Program-made: the position numbers and the translations under genes
Notes under the pieces: model-generated
Told to the model about the DNA's origin: nothing
The model's database searches: none
The model's input: the letters and a program-made list of their open reading frames with translations, nothing else
Shown: positions 1 through 11,054 of the stretch, in pieces
Numbering within the stretch: the first letter of the stretch is position 1
Layout of the letters: each line of letters opens with the position of its first letter
Assembly: GCA_014529385.2 (NCBI GenBank)
Contig: CM043968.1
Coordinates: forward strand, 4,512,001 to 4,576,000
DNA from: Adiantum capillus-veneris
Taxonomy: Eukaryota > Streptophyta > Polypodiopsida > Polypodiales > Pteridaceae
Direction: 5' to 3'
Length of the DNA: 64,000 nt

Positions 1-2
1 AG

Positions 3-389
3 TTGGATGTCGCCAATGCTTCTTTACAACACTTTGAACAAAGAATTAATAATCAGGCAATTTTCTTGCGGCAAATTAGAGAGAATCCAGCCGTAGCCTC
101 GATCAAAGGGACAGATGAAGTGTACAAGGCATTAGAGAAAAAGAACAAAGACCTCGAGCTGGAGTTAAAGCTGGAGCAATCTCAGCGCAGAGACCTGGCT
201 TTGATGCGGGTCCAAAGAGAAGAAGAATTGCTAAAAGAAATAGCTAAGCTTAAAAGAGTTAACCAGCTGCTGAGAGACGAAAAGCCAAAAACACGAGAAG
301 AGATAGGTCCTGCGGAGCAGACACAAATAGATATACCCTCAGTGTCATTTGCTAAACTGGAGACAGTCCACAGTAGATATGAGTGGTGA
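3..389 (+). pseudogene. ORF3 coiled-coil segment (P-A1, partial)
   Basis: 128 residues, open to the left edge so the true start is outside. From about residue 38 the sequence is a charged heptad-rich helix (ALEKKNKDLELELKLEQSQ and onward), a coiled coil of about 60 residues, followed by a linker with DIPSVSF. It matches in character and position the coiled coil at 14857-15465 in P1, where it also lies just before the ORF3 C-terminal domain. No catalytic motif is visible. The role is unknown; oligomerisation is the likely job of such a helix. The frame closes at 387-389 and homologous sequence resumes just downstream, so the gene is probably broken here. Confidence 0.6.
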
Positions 390-391
390 GG

Positions 392-1339
392 AGGATTTTC
401 AGATAAACATTATAGATGCAGACACAATGCCCATGGTCCACCAGCTATCAAAAGCTGAAGAAGATGCACTGAAAGAAAAGATTACATAAGAGGTAGATGA
501 GCAGTGGAAGGCAGCGATGGATTGGGAGTTGAGAGTTCTACACTCTGTCAACGTCACTCAACTCACTCCCAATCATATCAATGCGCAATGGCATCAACAA
601 TCCTTGCCATACCCTCTGATAAAAGTAGAGTTACTATAGGTTAAAGAAAGGCTTTATGCAGACATGCAAACATATGGCGTAGATAAAGACCACCTGAAGT
701 GGAGGTTGAGCTGGTTGTACAAAAACCCAAGGTACTTGATTTTGTTCACAAGAACACCTGCAACGCTACAAAAAGATCCCACTTTTTGTCCTGTACCAAG
801 AGTAAGGACTTGGCAAGCGCATGAGACACTAACGAAGAAGCGGCCAGCCTGGCTGAACTACCCAAGATTGCCAGCTCCAGAAAAGGGACCGGCCATAGAG
901 GAATACATGGTGAAAACCCTAATGAGCACCGTGTCTTTCTTCAAAAGTCTAGCAGATCTCTCATGTGCAATGTTATATAAAATCTGCAGAATATTGCTCA
1001 CTTGTATTGAATTTTTTCATGAGCCAGAGCAAGCAGGCGCCCCGTGGATCTCATTCCTCGAGGGTAATAAAGGGTTATGCTACGATCTCAATGGCCAACC
1101 TTCCGAAGAAGTCCTTTATGGCTTCTACGCCCAGATGCATGTTTCTACCTTCACACAATATGCTGGCATTCGAGGAAGCGTTCTACACGGGATTCTTCAC
1201 TTGGCGAACGAAGATATTTGCACCAGTGATCAACAATCTTACCTCAAGGTTTGTAGGCTACTCAGCGGTGGAGCTAAAGAACAGAGTAACTATGCAGTTT
1301 CTGCAAGTGTCCGATAAAGAAAGGAAAATCAGACACTAA
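392..1339 (+). pseudogene. ORF3 C-terminal domain (P-A1, frameshifted)
   Basis: Continuation of the family-P extra protein. Shared blocks with P1 (13870-14675, minus) are, in order: a SLPYPL(I/L)K block, a NPRYLI block, FCP(V/L)PR(V/M)RTW, WLNYP(R/K)LP, EYMVKTLM, DLSC followed by M..KIC and a run of leucines, YDL..QPS.EV, and finally FLPS....AFEEAF.T.FFT. Two stops lie in 392-663, and the last block is in another frame from about 1130, so this copy is dead. Conservation of scattered motifs between two subfamilies argues that the ancestral protein was functional. I do not recognise the domain and assign no enzymatic role. Confidence 0.6.
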
Positions 1340-1430
1340 AAGGCACTGAATGCGCTTAAAGACCAACTCGCCAGTCGCCAGCCCAAAGACTATTTCAGCC
1401 CATAAAGCTATGTCAAGGGACGACACAGGC

Positions 1431-1446
1431 GAGGAGGGGGGGGGGA
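1431..1446 (+). other. Polypurine tract of P-A1
   Basis: GAGGAGG followed by a long G run and an A, directly before the TGTTAACA start of the LTR. This is the plus-strand primer site of reverse transcription. The equivalent tract in P1 lies at 13817-13832 on the minus strand. Confidence 0.8.
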
Positions 1447-2366
1447 TGTTAACATCATGCTAACACGGATATCATTTTTCGGAGTTTTCTTTGTAAAACA
1501 CTTATTATTTTGATAAATCGAGAATATTGTAACTTCTATTTTTTTGGAGAAACTTTGTAATTAATGAGCCGGGGCTATAAGCTTCCAGATTGTATCAACT
1601 TGTCATTACGCATCTTTGATAGAACTCCCAGATTATTAGTTTTGACCACCAAAAACCTTGGCTAAGGTATAAAAGCCAATTTTTGTAAGTTTTTTTTAAG
1701 TTCTGGATAATGAAATACACAGCGTGAGCTGATGACGCTCACTCCTCTCCTTCTCACGCTTCCTACTCCCTCCCCGGTTGTCACATTGTAGTTGCGTTTG
1801 TTGCATTGCAACCACTGATAAGAGCTCTACACATTGACGTAAGCAGTTCACAGTAATTCGTAGCTTTAGCATCGCTGACCTGCGGCCTAATTCCATCATA
1901 ACTAGGAATTTACACTTTCAAATAAAAAACTAAGCATAGGCGGGGTATTGGGGCATCATTGCTAAGCATTTAGATGCATTCTGGGACGAAAATGACTAGG
2001 TCAAAAATCCACTGCTGTTAATAATTGCAATTTTGGAACTTGACCTAAAGTGGGGTTTGAGACCATAAGCATGTGTGCTTAGGTCTTATAAACATGTCCT
2101 AGAAGTTTCGTTACGTTTGGATGTCATTTGATGCTGTAACGGATGTGATTTGTTTGTCGATGAGCTATTGGCTTTTGGTGATTTCAGTCACTTGAGTGTA
2201 TCTTGAGTTAGATGCGAGTTGTTAGTTGTTTTTTGAGAGATTGACAACCTCTTGTATCCTCTTTGCACTAGTCGAGTCAGCTTCATCCCATGGATTGACA
2301 ATTTAATCGTGGTTCTCGCTACTACTGCAATAAGATAGGATGATGAGGTTAGACATGCGTCCCACA
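1447..2366 (+). repeat. 3' LTR of P-A1 (920 bp)
   Basis: Starts TGTTAACATC after the polypurine tract and ends CGTCCCACA. It aligns end to end with the minus-strand LTR at 32840-33761 (922 bp), including the stretch reading ATTGACAATTTAATCGTGG near the end. A TATAAAA at 1668-1674 is the likely promoter. The base after the LTR begins in-frame copia integrase sequence, which fixes the insertion point. The target duplication cannot be tested because the other end is missing. Confidence 0.85.
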
Positions 2367-4383
2367 AAGGCTGTCAAATGTATTTTTGTGGGTTATAGTG
2401 TTGAAAGCAAAGGTTACAGGTTGTAACATCCACAAACAAAGCATATTTTGGTTTCATGGGATGTTGTGTTTGTGGAAGATTTTGTTCATCCCTTACTGTC
2501 ATGTATTAGAGACAGTAATGTCATCTCATAGGACATTTATGACACTTTGTTGCCTCTTTTCAATGGTGCAAGTTCAAATGTAAATTCCAATGAGGCAAAT
2601 GTACAGCCTATGGGGGTTTTTGAAAATGTTACAGATCAGCCTATTCCTGATGCAGATGTACATGATGTACTTGATGAGGAAAGGGACGAGAATGAGCAGG
2701 CTAGAGGTAGGCCTAAATGGTTGGTGCACACTTTGTGTGACAGTAAATTGGATGCACCTTTGTATAGTCGTACTCGTTCAGGTTCACGCCATGCATCTTA
2801 TGCATCAGATTGTTATGCTTTGGTTGTGTCTAGCTTACATGATGTTGAGGAACCTCTGTCTTTTGATGAAGCACAAAATTCAAAAAATTGGATGGCTGCC
2901 ATGTAATCAGAATATGATGCAATTATAGATAATGACACATGGACTTTATGTGATTTGCCTCGTGGCAAAAAGGCCATTAACACAAAGTGGATTTACAAGT
3001 TGAAATGCAAGTCGGATGGTGAGATTGATCGCTATAAGGCTCGACTTGTTGCAAAGGGTTATGCACAGCAAAAAGGCATAGATTATGAAGAGAATTTTTG
3101 CATCCACTTGTTATATGACTACTGTGCATTTTCTATGTGCATTTCCATCTCATTTTGGTCGGGATGTACATCAATCAGACATTGTTACTGCTTTCTTGAA
3201 TGGTGGCATATTTGAGTAAGTTTATGTAACGCAGCCTCGCGGTTTTGTCAAGAAAGGACAAGAGGATAAAGTGTGCAAATGTAACAAAGCTTTGTATGGG
3301 TTGAAGAACTCTCCTCGTGATTGGTATGAGAAGGCTGACACTTGTTTGGTCAAACAAGGCTTTTGTAACAGTCCAACAGAAAGCACATTGTATGCAAAGT
3401 GTGAGGGTGATGTATTTCTCATTGTGGTTCTCTACGTGGATGATTTGCTGATCACTTGACCAATTGAGAGACATATTGCTTAATTTAAGGCTGATTTGAA
3501 TGCTACTTTCAAGATGAAAGATTTGGGGCTGTTGCATTATTACCTATGTATACAGTTTAAGCAGTGTGATGGTGGTATTGCCTTTTGTCAGAAAAGTTAC
3601 ATAGAGACATTGCTAAGTAAGTTTGGACTTGAGGATTGCAAACCTATTGCCACTCCCATGGAAACAGGTTTGAAATTGGGTCTACATGATACTGGTGATC
3701 CTGAAGATGTCACTCTTTACCAAACTGCTATTGGATGCCTCATTTATGTATGCAACACGAGGCCGGATATTCAGTTTGCAGTCTCACAAGTCAATAGATT
3801 TATGCATAGCCCATGGTCTAAGCATTGGTAGGCTGTCAATAGGATTTTTCGCTACTTGAGTGGCACTTTACATCTTGCTTGTTTTATCCCAAGGGGGGAT
3901 CATTACCGCCAAACTTACATGTTTTTTTGGACTCAGATTGGGCTGGTTGTTTTGACACGCGAGTGTCCACAAGTGGTTTTTGTTTCATGCCTGGAAGTTC
4001 ATGTATATCATGGTTGAGCAAGAAGCAACCTGCTGTGGCCACTTCTAGTTGTGAGGCTGAGTACAGGGTAGTCTTAAAAGTTATGGTTGAGTGTGTATGG
4101 CTCAGACGCCTTATGGGTGGTTTGGGTGTTGAACATGACACTGCCAACACTATCTACACTGACAGCCAGAGCGCATTGGCAGTTGCGAGGAACCCATTTT
4201 TTCATGCTCGCACAAAGCACATTGAGGTGCATTACCCCTATGTCAGGGAGAGACTCTCAACAGGAGAGATCAACTTGGCTTAAGTGCCAACACAGGACAA
4301 TGTTGCAGATCTTTTCAGAAAGGCATTGTCTCGTGAGAAGTTTGAAGCTTTTCGCAAAGCTTTGGGCTTACTACCACACTAAG
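2367..4383 (+). pseudogene. Ty1/copia pol remnant (IN C-term, RT, RNase H)
   Basis: Copia polyprotein broken by stops and frameshifts. Visible in order: integrase C-terminal block KAVKCIFVGYS with VFVED (2367-2500); acidic linker; reverse transcriptase with KWIYKLK, YKARLVAKGYAQ (about 2955-3100); ALYGLKNSPRDWYEK (3288-3330); catalytic YVDDLL (3435-3452); MKDLG..HYYL (3511-3550); RNase H with DSDWAGC (3920), SSCEAEYR (4050) and TDSQSALA (4158). Known role of the family is replication of the element through RNA in cytoplasmic particles. At least six disruptions make it non-functional. The 5' end was cut by insertion of P-A1; the stop at 4381 runs straight into LTR sequence. Confidence 0.88.
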
Positions 4384-4465
4384 TAATACACTCTCTATTG
4401 TGTGCCTAGAGCTTCCTTCATCTTCTCCAAGCTGTGTGTGTTTTCTTGCAACCCTATCTCTAACA
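4384..4465 (+). repeat. Copia LTR 3' fragment
   Basis: About 80 bp including GTGTGCCTAGAGCTTCCTTC and ending CTCTAACA. The same segment occurs on the minus strand at 30736-30860 and at 12950-13041. Only the U5 side is present; the U3 start expected after pol is deleted. Confidence 0.6.
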
Positions 4466-4613
4466 AAAAAAGAGCTAACATAGCAAGCCTCTTTGGGATA
4501 GAATGCATGTCACAAAAACAAAGTATGATCATTGCCTTTACAGTCTCACCCTTACAGTCATTCCTCCTAGTTCTTGTCCATTCACATTGGGATAGCAACC
4601 TAGTGTTTGATGT
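4466..4613. other. Unassigned flank with 5-bp target site
   Basis: No gene recognised. The last five bases, GATGT (4609-4613), are one copy of the target-site duplication of element S; the second copy is at 10435-10439. Confidence 0.6.
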
Positions 4614-4710
4614 TGAGAGACCCCAAAGTGTTTAAATGCCTCCTCTCCACCCAGCCTTTGCCCTTTATATGCACCCCCGAGCTACATTCAGACCGGCCCA
4701 TGGCCTGACA
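4614..4710 (-). repeat. 3' LTR of S (97 bp)
   Basis: Starts TGTCAGGCCATGGG and ends GGGTCTCTCA on the minus strand. It contains CATATAAAGGG, a plausible TATA box. It aligns along its length with 10338-10434. A polypurine stretch AAGGAGGGAG precedes it. Confidence 0.85.
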
Positions 4711-4724
4711 TTACTCCCTCCTTG
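4711..4724 (-). other. Polypurine tract of S
   Basis: CCAAGGAGGGAGTAA on the minus strand immediately 5' of the LTR, in the position required for plus-strand priming. Confidence 0.65.
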
Positions 4725-4740
4725 GAGAAGCGGTTTTGTC

Positions 4741-7700
4741 CTAAAAAACAAAAGTGGAAAATATCTTCTTAAGACCACTAATTTTTTCCCAAGTGGCACC
4801 TTCTTTAGGTCTGTTTTTCCACTTGACTAATGCTAGCCGGCATACATGATGAAGCATACGTAGATCATGATAGTCGAGAATACGCTCACATTCATGCGGT
4901 TGAGTTGGAGGTTCAATGAAATCAACCAAAATCTGTTGGTAAATAACATTGTCATCCTTATGTAACCATTAATGTAAATGACTTACATGGAATAACAGAT
5001 GAATGCAAGAGTGCGCAGGTAATGAGAGTTTGTAGACCATATCATTAACTCCTTGAATATCTTAAAAGGCCCACAATACTTTGGAGATAATTTAGGTGCT
5101 GGCCCAGTCTTTAGACTTTCTGAATGCTCTTGCACACGAAAAAATACATATTCCCCTTTCGTGAAGGTAACTTGCCGATGTTTCTCATTAACATACTTTT
5201 TATACCAATCTTGTGCTTGTCAAACACTTTGACGAGCCAATCTCAACATTTCCATGTGGTCGTGGAGAAAATCCTTGATCTACTAAAGCTTCTCAGTCGC
5301 CAACCCCATCATAACTGGCAACCTAGGTTGAAAACCATACATAAGCATGAAAGGGCTAAAACCAATCGTTACATGCCTATAGCTATTGTAAGCAAACTTG
5401 AGAATAGGGAGATAATCTTTTCAATTTAAATGCTTCTTGCTAATGTATGCTCATAGGATATGCTCTGGCACTTAGTTGACACGGTCAACTTGACCATCCA
5501 TTTCAAGATGATCTGCAATAGTGATGTTGAGTTGTGTACCCAATCATTTAAACACAATCCTCCAAAAATGACTACTAAATTTGGGATTACGATCACTCAC
5601 AATATTACTTGGCAACCCATACAACATGTACACATTGTCAACAAATAACTTAGCTAACTCCGAAGTCTTAATTGTGGACTTGGTTGGAATAAACTTGCAA
5701 AGTTTAGTCAATTGATTTACGACCACCCATACCGAGTCATGTCCATAGAGATACTTTTCGATCTACCATTAGGAATCTCCAATGGATACAAGAGACATAC
5801 ATAGCAATGCAAGACATAGTCTTGAACATAGCCATGTAAATGCTAGTAAAACTGTCATTGATATGAGTTCATAAGTTTCCTTGATGCCTGAATGGCCTGC
5901 ACTTGGACTATCGTGACAATCATAAAGAATTTGGCAACCAAATGCCCACATCCATCGGTACATAAAATCTCCTCTTGAGTAGGTACCTATCATCTATTGA
6001 AAAATTCTTCCATCTCTGTAGCTCATCACTCAAAAGAGGAGAATTGTGTCTGGAGATTAAAGACACACTACCGACATTGGAGTGAGAAGAATCCCTCATT
6101 TTCACACGACTCCACACTTTGGAGTATGCATCGACATGCTCATATTTTCCCTTGAGAGATTCCAGAAACTCACTTCGAAGCTCAATGAAAAGAAGAGAGT
6201 TGATCTCATGTATACGACTAAGAGCATCAACTATCACATTGTATCATCCTTTATGATACTAGATCTTTGCATCACATTGAAGATTCTCAGACCACCTGGC
6301 CCTTCGACCCTTCAAATATGTTTGCTATATAAACCATTTTATAATTTCATGGTCAAACACAATCTCAAATTGAGCTTCGTACAATTTTACAAATAATGTC
6401 GCCACATTTTCAAAGCATACACTATTGCATAGAGTACTCTTTTATAAGCAGAATAATTCTAATGTGTTGAATCAAGCTTCTTGCTTTCAAATGCAATTGG
6501 CCTTCCCTCCAATAGCACGATTACTAGCATTCGTTTTTAAAACAAACGGTTTCAAATGATCCACAATAGCCAAAATAGGACTTGTAGCTAATGCATCCTT
6601 GAGAGCATCGAAACTTTGCTATTGAGATTCTCCCCACTAAAAGGTTTTTCCTTTACCCTTGAGTTGGTCCATCATTGGAACAATAACATGAGCATAGTTT
6701 TTAATGACCCTTCGATAAAAACCTGCAAATCCCAAAAAACTATAACTCTTTTAGAATTTTGGGAGAGGGCCACCTTCGAATGACATCCACTTTGGATTTA
6801 TCCATATGTAGATTGTCAACTAAAATCACATGCCCTAAGTAGTGAATTCTTCCTTGATAAAGTCACACTTTGATTCCTTGTCATGTAGCTTATTTTGCCG
6901 CAACAATTGATCTGCTTCAAATGTTGTTAGCACTCTTCTTCAAAGGCACTATACACGAGAATTTCATTGGGAAAATGATAACAAACTTGCCCAAATATGG
7001 TTTCAAGACATTGTCCATAAGAGTCATGAAAGTTGTGGGTGCATTGGTCAACCCAAAGGGCATAACCAAAAACTCGTAGTGTCCAAACCTTGTTTTGAAT
7101 GCAATTTGAGTATCTCAACAAGCCTAATGTGTACTTGATGATACCCTAACAACAAGTCTATCTTTGTAAAGATACGGGCATGGCAACAGATACTTGTTCT
7201 TAATAGTAACCACATTCAGTCCATTGTAATCTATGCACATACATATACTATCGTTTTTTTTCTTCACCAACAAGATGGGAGAGGCCCAATGTGAAGAACC
7301 GGGTAACCCTCTATTGAGGCAATTGAAAAGCTGACATTTCACCTGAATAGCCTAAAAATGACTCATTCTATAGGGTGGTTTACTTACAAGTTTATTGCCT
7401 GCAACCAGAACTATGCCATGTTGCACAACACATGTTGATGGTAACTCAAGTGGCAAATCATCTCAGAATACGTCTTTGTATTCCATTAATAATTTTTTAA
7501 ACTTATTTGCAACATTTGCTTGTTTTGGAGAGAGAGAAGTAGCCATAGTTGGAAGAGAAGAGAGAGAGAAGCATGAGGTGTTGAGTAATTGTCATTCAAA
7601 ACAGGATCAATATTTGACAAAAACTGACACATTGAGTAACACGAAATATTTCTTCTATTTCATCTTGAGAGAGAGCTTTATAAGATTAACTATACAAATG

Positions 7701-8110
7701 TGCAGCGAGAAGGAATATCCTTCTCTCCCAATAACAACACATGCATGCCATTGGTTTTGAACATCAAACTATTGTGCTCATAGCTACATTTTAGTGATGG
7801 TCTTAGATTATATAATCACTCCCGTCTAAGGACCACATCTGGCCAATCCATATTCATGACTTGGAAATTCAAGGGTGTGTGAGACCCTTGAATCTCTAGC
7901 GGTACATCTTTCACTTGAGTATCCCACACCTCGGCATCATGGGCATTAATCATCACTATTGTGCAACAGTGGAAACTTGGAGTCTGGGAAACTTAAGCCG
8001 TTGCACTCACTTATAACATTGTGTGAAGCACTATTGTCCACCAAGATTTGCACCTTGTGACCTTGGATAGACACATGAATACGCACCAACTCATGCTAAC
8101 CAAAGGTAGG
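4741..8110 (-). pseudogene. Chromovirus S pol remnant with chromodomain
   Basis: Minus-strand pol degraded into fragments. From the 5' side: decayed protease region (about 8100-7780); RT finger and palm with [13 protein letters not shown] and CIDYNGLN (7342-7124); DALSRIHEINSL marking the end of RNase H (about 6230); partial integrase zinc region with GHSGIKETYELI (5940-5900); integrase core ending IVSDRNPKFSSHFWR (5726-5544); and a chromodomain with LALVKWKNRP and GATWE (4929-4741). Chromodomain integrases steer insertion toward marked chromatin in this clade. Frameshifts and stops occur roughly every 200-300 bases. Confidence 0.82.
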
Positions 8111-9369
8111 CTACCACATTGAGGACTTGATACAATATTCATGCATTGCTTTGGTGTGTGTTACCTTCACATTGGAGAAACAAGAGAAGGACTCAAGAGG
8201 CATCAGTTGCACCATGTGCACCGCTTTCTCCTTACCTTGGGCGCCAGATTTCCCCTTAGGACAATCCTTTTTGCCATGTCCACTCCCTAAACATGTAATA
8301 AATAACTTTTCCTTTTTAGCCTTTTCAAACTCTTCACTAGACACATGGCCCCTAGACCCCTTGGGCTTCTTAGATGCCTCAAATGTAGCTACTATAAATT
8401 TTCTCTTAATGTACCATGATGTGTGCGTGAATTTGTATGTGCAGAGTCAGACACGTGAGTGTTATGCAATGCTTTCTCATCTAGATTGTCGTGTATATGT
8501 GTTTGCACTATAGCCTCCTCAAGTGTCTTGGGATCCTTGGTTTTGACATGCTTCTTAAGCTTTGGTGTCAAGACACGGATAAACCCACACACGTGCGGAA
8601 AGGTATCCAAACTCTCCAACTTGAGAATCACATCATGATAGTGCGAGATATACTCCAACGATGTCTTATGTTGATGCATAGAGCACTTGTCCCATGCATA
8701 CCAATTTTTGTCTGCTTCATTTGTGGGCAAAAATTATTTTTTCAACACAGTCTTGAAGACTGCCTAAGTCTGTGGTATGATGCCCTTCTCCTTGAGAGAC
8801 ATCCACCATTTGTAGGCCTTGCCTTCTAGTATCAGGCTTGTTTACAATGCCTTGACTGCATTTGCATTGTGTCTAAGATCGTGAATCCCATCCCATCTGC
8901 TCAAGAATATATTCATAGTATCTTTGCTTCGTTCCCTTTCCTCTCCTCTAAAAATTGGTGGCTTGGTATTCTTTAACAAGTCATCCACCTCTTTTTGAGA
9001 GAAAAGGTGCAATCCCTTCAAATTGGAGCCTAACTCTTGCAGACTAGGTGTGCTCCCACCAGGAACGGGAGTCGCAAAAACCCGAGTTTTCTCATTAACT
9101 TGGCCCTTGGCGAACTATTGTGCAATAAATTGCACAAGAATATTAGACATTTTGGTGACATTTTTATTCAACTTTGCAAAATTAGACTCTAAAATAGTAA
9201 TGCGTATTTGCAATGTCCTAAACTCTTGGATGTCAAGCAATTCATAGCTATCATTCGACCCCATTGCCGTGCAGGTACCCTCCGTGAGAGTAGCCAACCG
9301 TGGGGCAACAACAGGTGGTGCAAAATTTTCAAAATCAAATGTCTGCTACATGTCAATATCCAAATCCAT
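8111..9369 (-). pseudogene. Chromovirus S gag remnant
   Basis: The likely start is the ATG at 9369-9367 (MDLDIDM). Recognisable parts: a helix with FRTLQIRITILESNFAKLNK (9240-9180), the gag core PPIFRGEERE (about 8960), AYKWWMSLKEKG (about 8820-8785), a C-terminal core with SLEYISHYHDVILKLESLDT (about 8660-8600), and a degenerate zinc knuckle TCLGSGHGKKDC (8300-8265) whose first cysteine is lost. Several stops and shifts interrupt it. Gag would form the particle that packages the element RNA. Confidence 0.75.
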
Positions 9370-10034
9370 GGCATTTTGTGTTGTGCTAGCGAGAGGAAAT
9401 ATGTACTTTAGAGAAAGAGTCACTGGCTGAGAACAGATCGAAATCGACTATGAGCCACCACAGTCAAAAGTAATTAGCCTTGCTTATTTAATTCCACTAA
9501 GTCATAGAGAATTGTCGATGTAGATGTTGAATTTTTGAAAGTGTTGTCCAAACGCGAGCTTTGCCGATTTTCAGCGACAAAGAGCCTGTCCAATTCGATT
9601 GCTAAAAATGGTGAACTTGAAGATTGCAAAAAGCTTTTTGTGAGATTTTGCCATCCTATGGGGACCCAATCCTTTGTCAAAGTTGCTTTGATAGTGAAAA
9701 GCTTTACCTATGAAGAAGATTGAAGAGTTGTGTAAATGTGAAATTCACTGATTTTTTTTCCTAATTTTTAAAAAAAATTTGCAACAAAGATGCAACGGTG
9801 CTGCTTGGACTTTGCTCTCCCTTTGTTAGCTTGCTATTTGTGTTTTGTAGATAGCAAGTGGGGGGTTTTTGTGAGCACCTACACTTGCACCATTTTTTTT
9901 GTTGAGTTTCAACCCTAATTGGGTGACTTTGGGCATCCCAAATGGGACCTCAATGAGTACCACAGGAGAAAATCGGATGGCGGCAGCGTGGGGAGGAAGG
10001 TGATACCAAAGCGTTTGCCATAGACCGCGAGGGG

Positions 10035-10154
<120 letters not shown>

Positions 10155-10323
10155 TGATCTTCTCCTCTTCCTGGCGTGAAATCGAGGAGCTAAACACTTG
10201 GGAATTTAGTGCTAGTCGATGACTCCACCTCTCCTACTAAGTGGGCCTGCATGCGGGCCGTCTTCCTCGAGATCCCCCAGCTAAGAGTTCCTTCATGCAC
10301 TTTTTATTTTAAATCAACTCCAC

Positions 10324-10336
10324 GGCTTTGATACCA
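10324..10336 (-). promoter_or_regulatory. Primer-binding site of S (initiator-Met type)
   Basis: TGGTATCAAAGCC on the minus strand, one base after the LTR end. It matches the TGGTATCAGAGC-type primer site complementary to the 3' end of initiator Met tRNA, with one change. Confidence 0.75.
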
Positions 10337-10337
10337 G

Positions 10338-10434
10338 TGAGAGACCATAGGTTGTCTGAATGCCTACTCTCCACCTAGCCTTTTCCCTTTATAGGCACCC
10401 CTGAGCTGCATTCAAACCAACCCTTGGCCTGATT
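10338..10434 (-). repeat. 5' LTR of S (97 bp)
   Basis: Ends TGGTCTCTCA next to the primer site. Its first two bases are mutated (AATCAGGCC in place of TGTCAGGCC). It contains CCTATAAAGGG, equivalent to the TATA of the 3' copy. GATGT at 10435-10439 is the outer target duplication. Confidence 0.85.
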
Positions 10435-10439
10435 GATGT

Positions 10440-10971
10440 ATGCTCATGACGTGCTCCATGTCTTGACATGATGTGCATGCGAAGCTGACAAACTAATTTT
10501 GTTCATCTTGTTTGGCATGATAAGATCATTTCTTGAGTTCCTTCAATGGAACAAATAGCATTATGTCCTTTTGGTTGACCTCAAAGTTGTCCAATTCATT
10601 TTTCCCTTGAGATGACCGGAGCTCCTATTGGAGGCATTGGAGTCGATTTTCATAAATGTCCTCATAAGAAATAGTCGTGCATCTTCTTTCCCCCAAAGAA
10701 GCAGATATAATATGGTATATGTGGGTTTTGTCCAAAGAAGTCTAGTGTGGAACCTCTATGTAGCAATATAAGGAGGTGCTTGTACAAATGCAATGCACAC
10801 TAGCTTTGTTTAGTTTACCATTGGCTCTCAATTTGAGCACATCACAATATTCACAAAATTTCCCTTTGGTGAAACTTATTATCTATGCTGAAATTGGTTT
10901 AAAAGAGCTCAAACCCATCCAAATGCATTTGTGCATATTGTCAACGGATGTTGTGCCATCCTCGTAGATGG

Positions 10972-10974
<3 letters not shown>
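10440..10974. other. No recognised gene
   Basis: Moderate complexity sequence resuming the pre-insertion site of S. I see no domain, LTR or primer site in it. Confidence 0.5.

Positions 10975-11052
<78 letters not shown>
10975..11052. repeat. (GA)n microsatellite
   Basis: About 78 bp of pure GA repeat. Confidence 0.95.

Positions 11053-11054
<2 letters not shown>

Larger units (their letters stand above)
1..2366 (+). mobile_element. 3' end of family-P gypsy element (P-A1)
   Basis: Right-hand end of a large LTR retrotransposon that enters from the left edge. Order on the plus strand is ORF3 coiled coil, ORF3 C-terminal domain, polypurine tract, LTR. The same order is seen on the minus strand in P1 at 13706-17290, and the ORF3 proteins are clearly homologous. 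The LTR matches the 5' LTR at 32840-33761 rather than the P1 LTR, so this copy is of the P-A subfamily. Downstream, the LTR abuts a copia pol reading frame in mid-domain, so P-A1 inserted into a copia element. The 5' part is outside the window. Confidence 0.8.
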
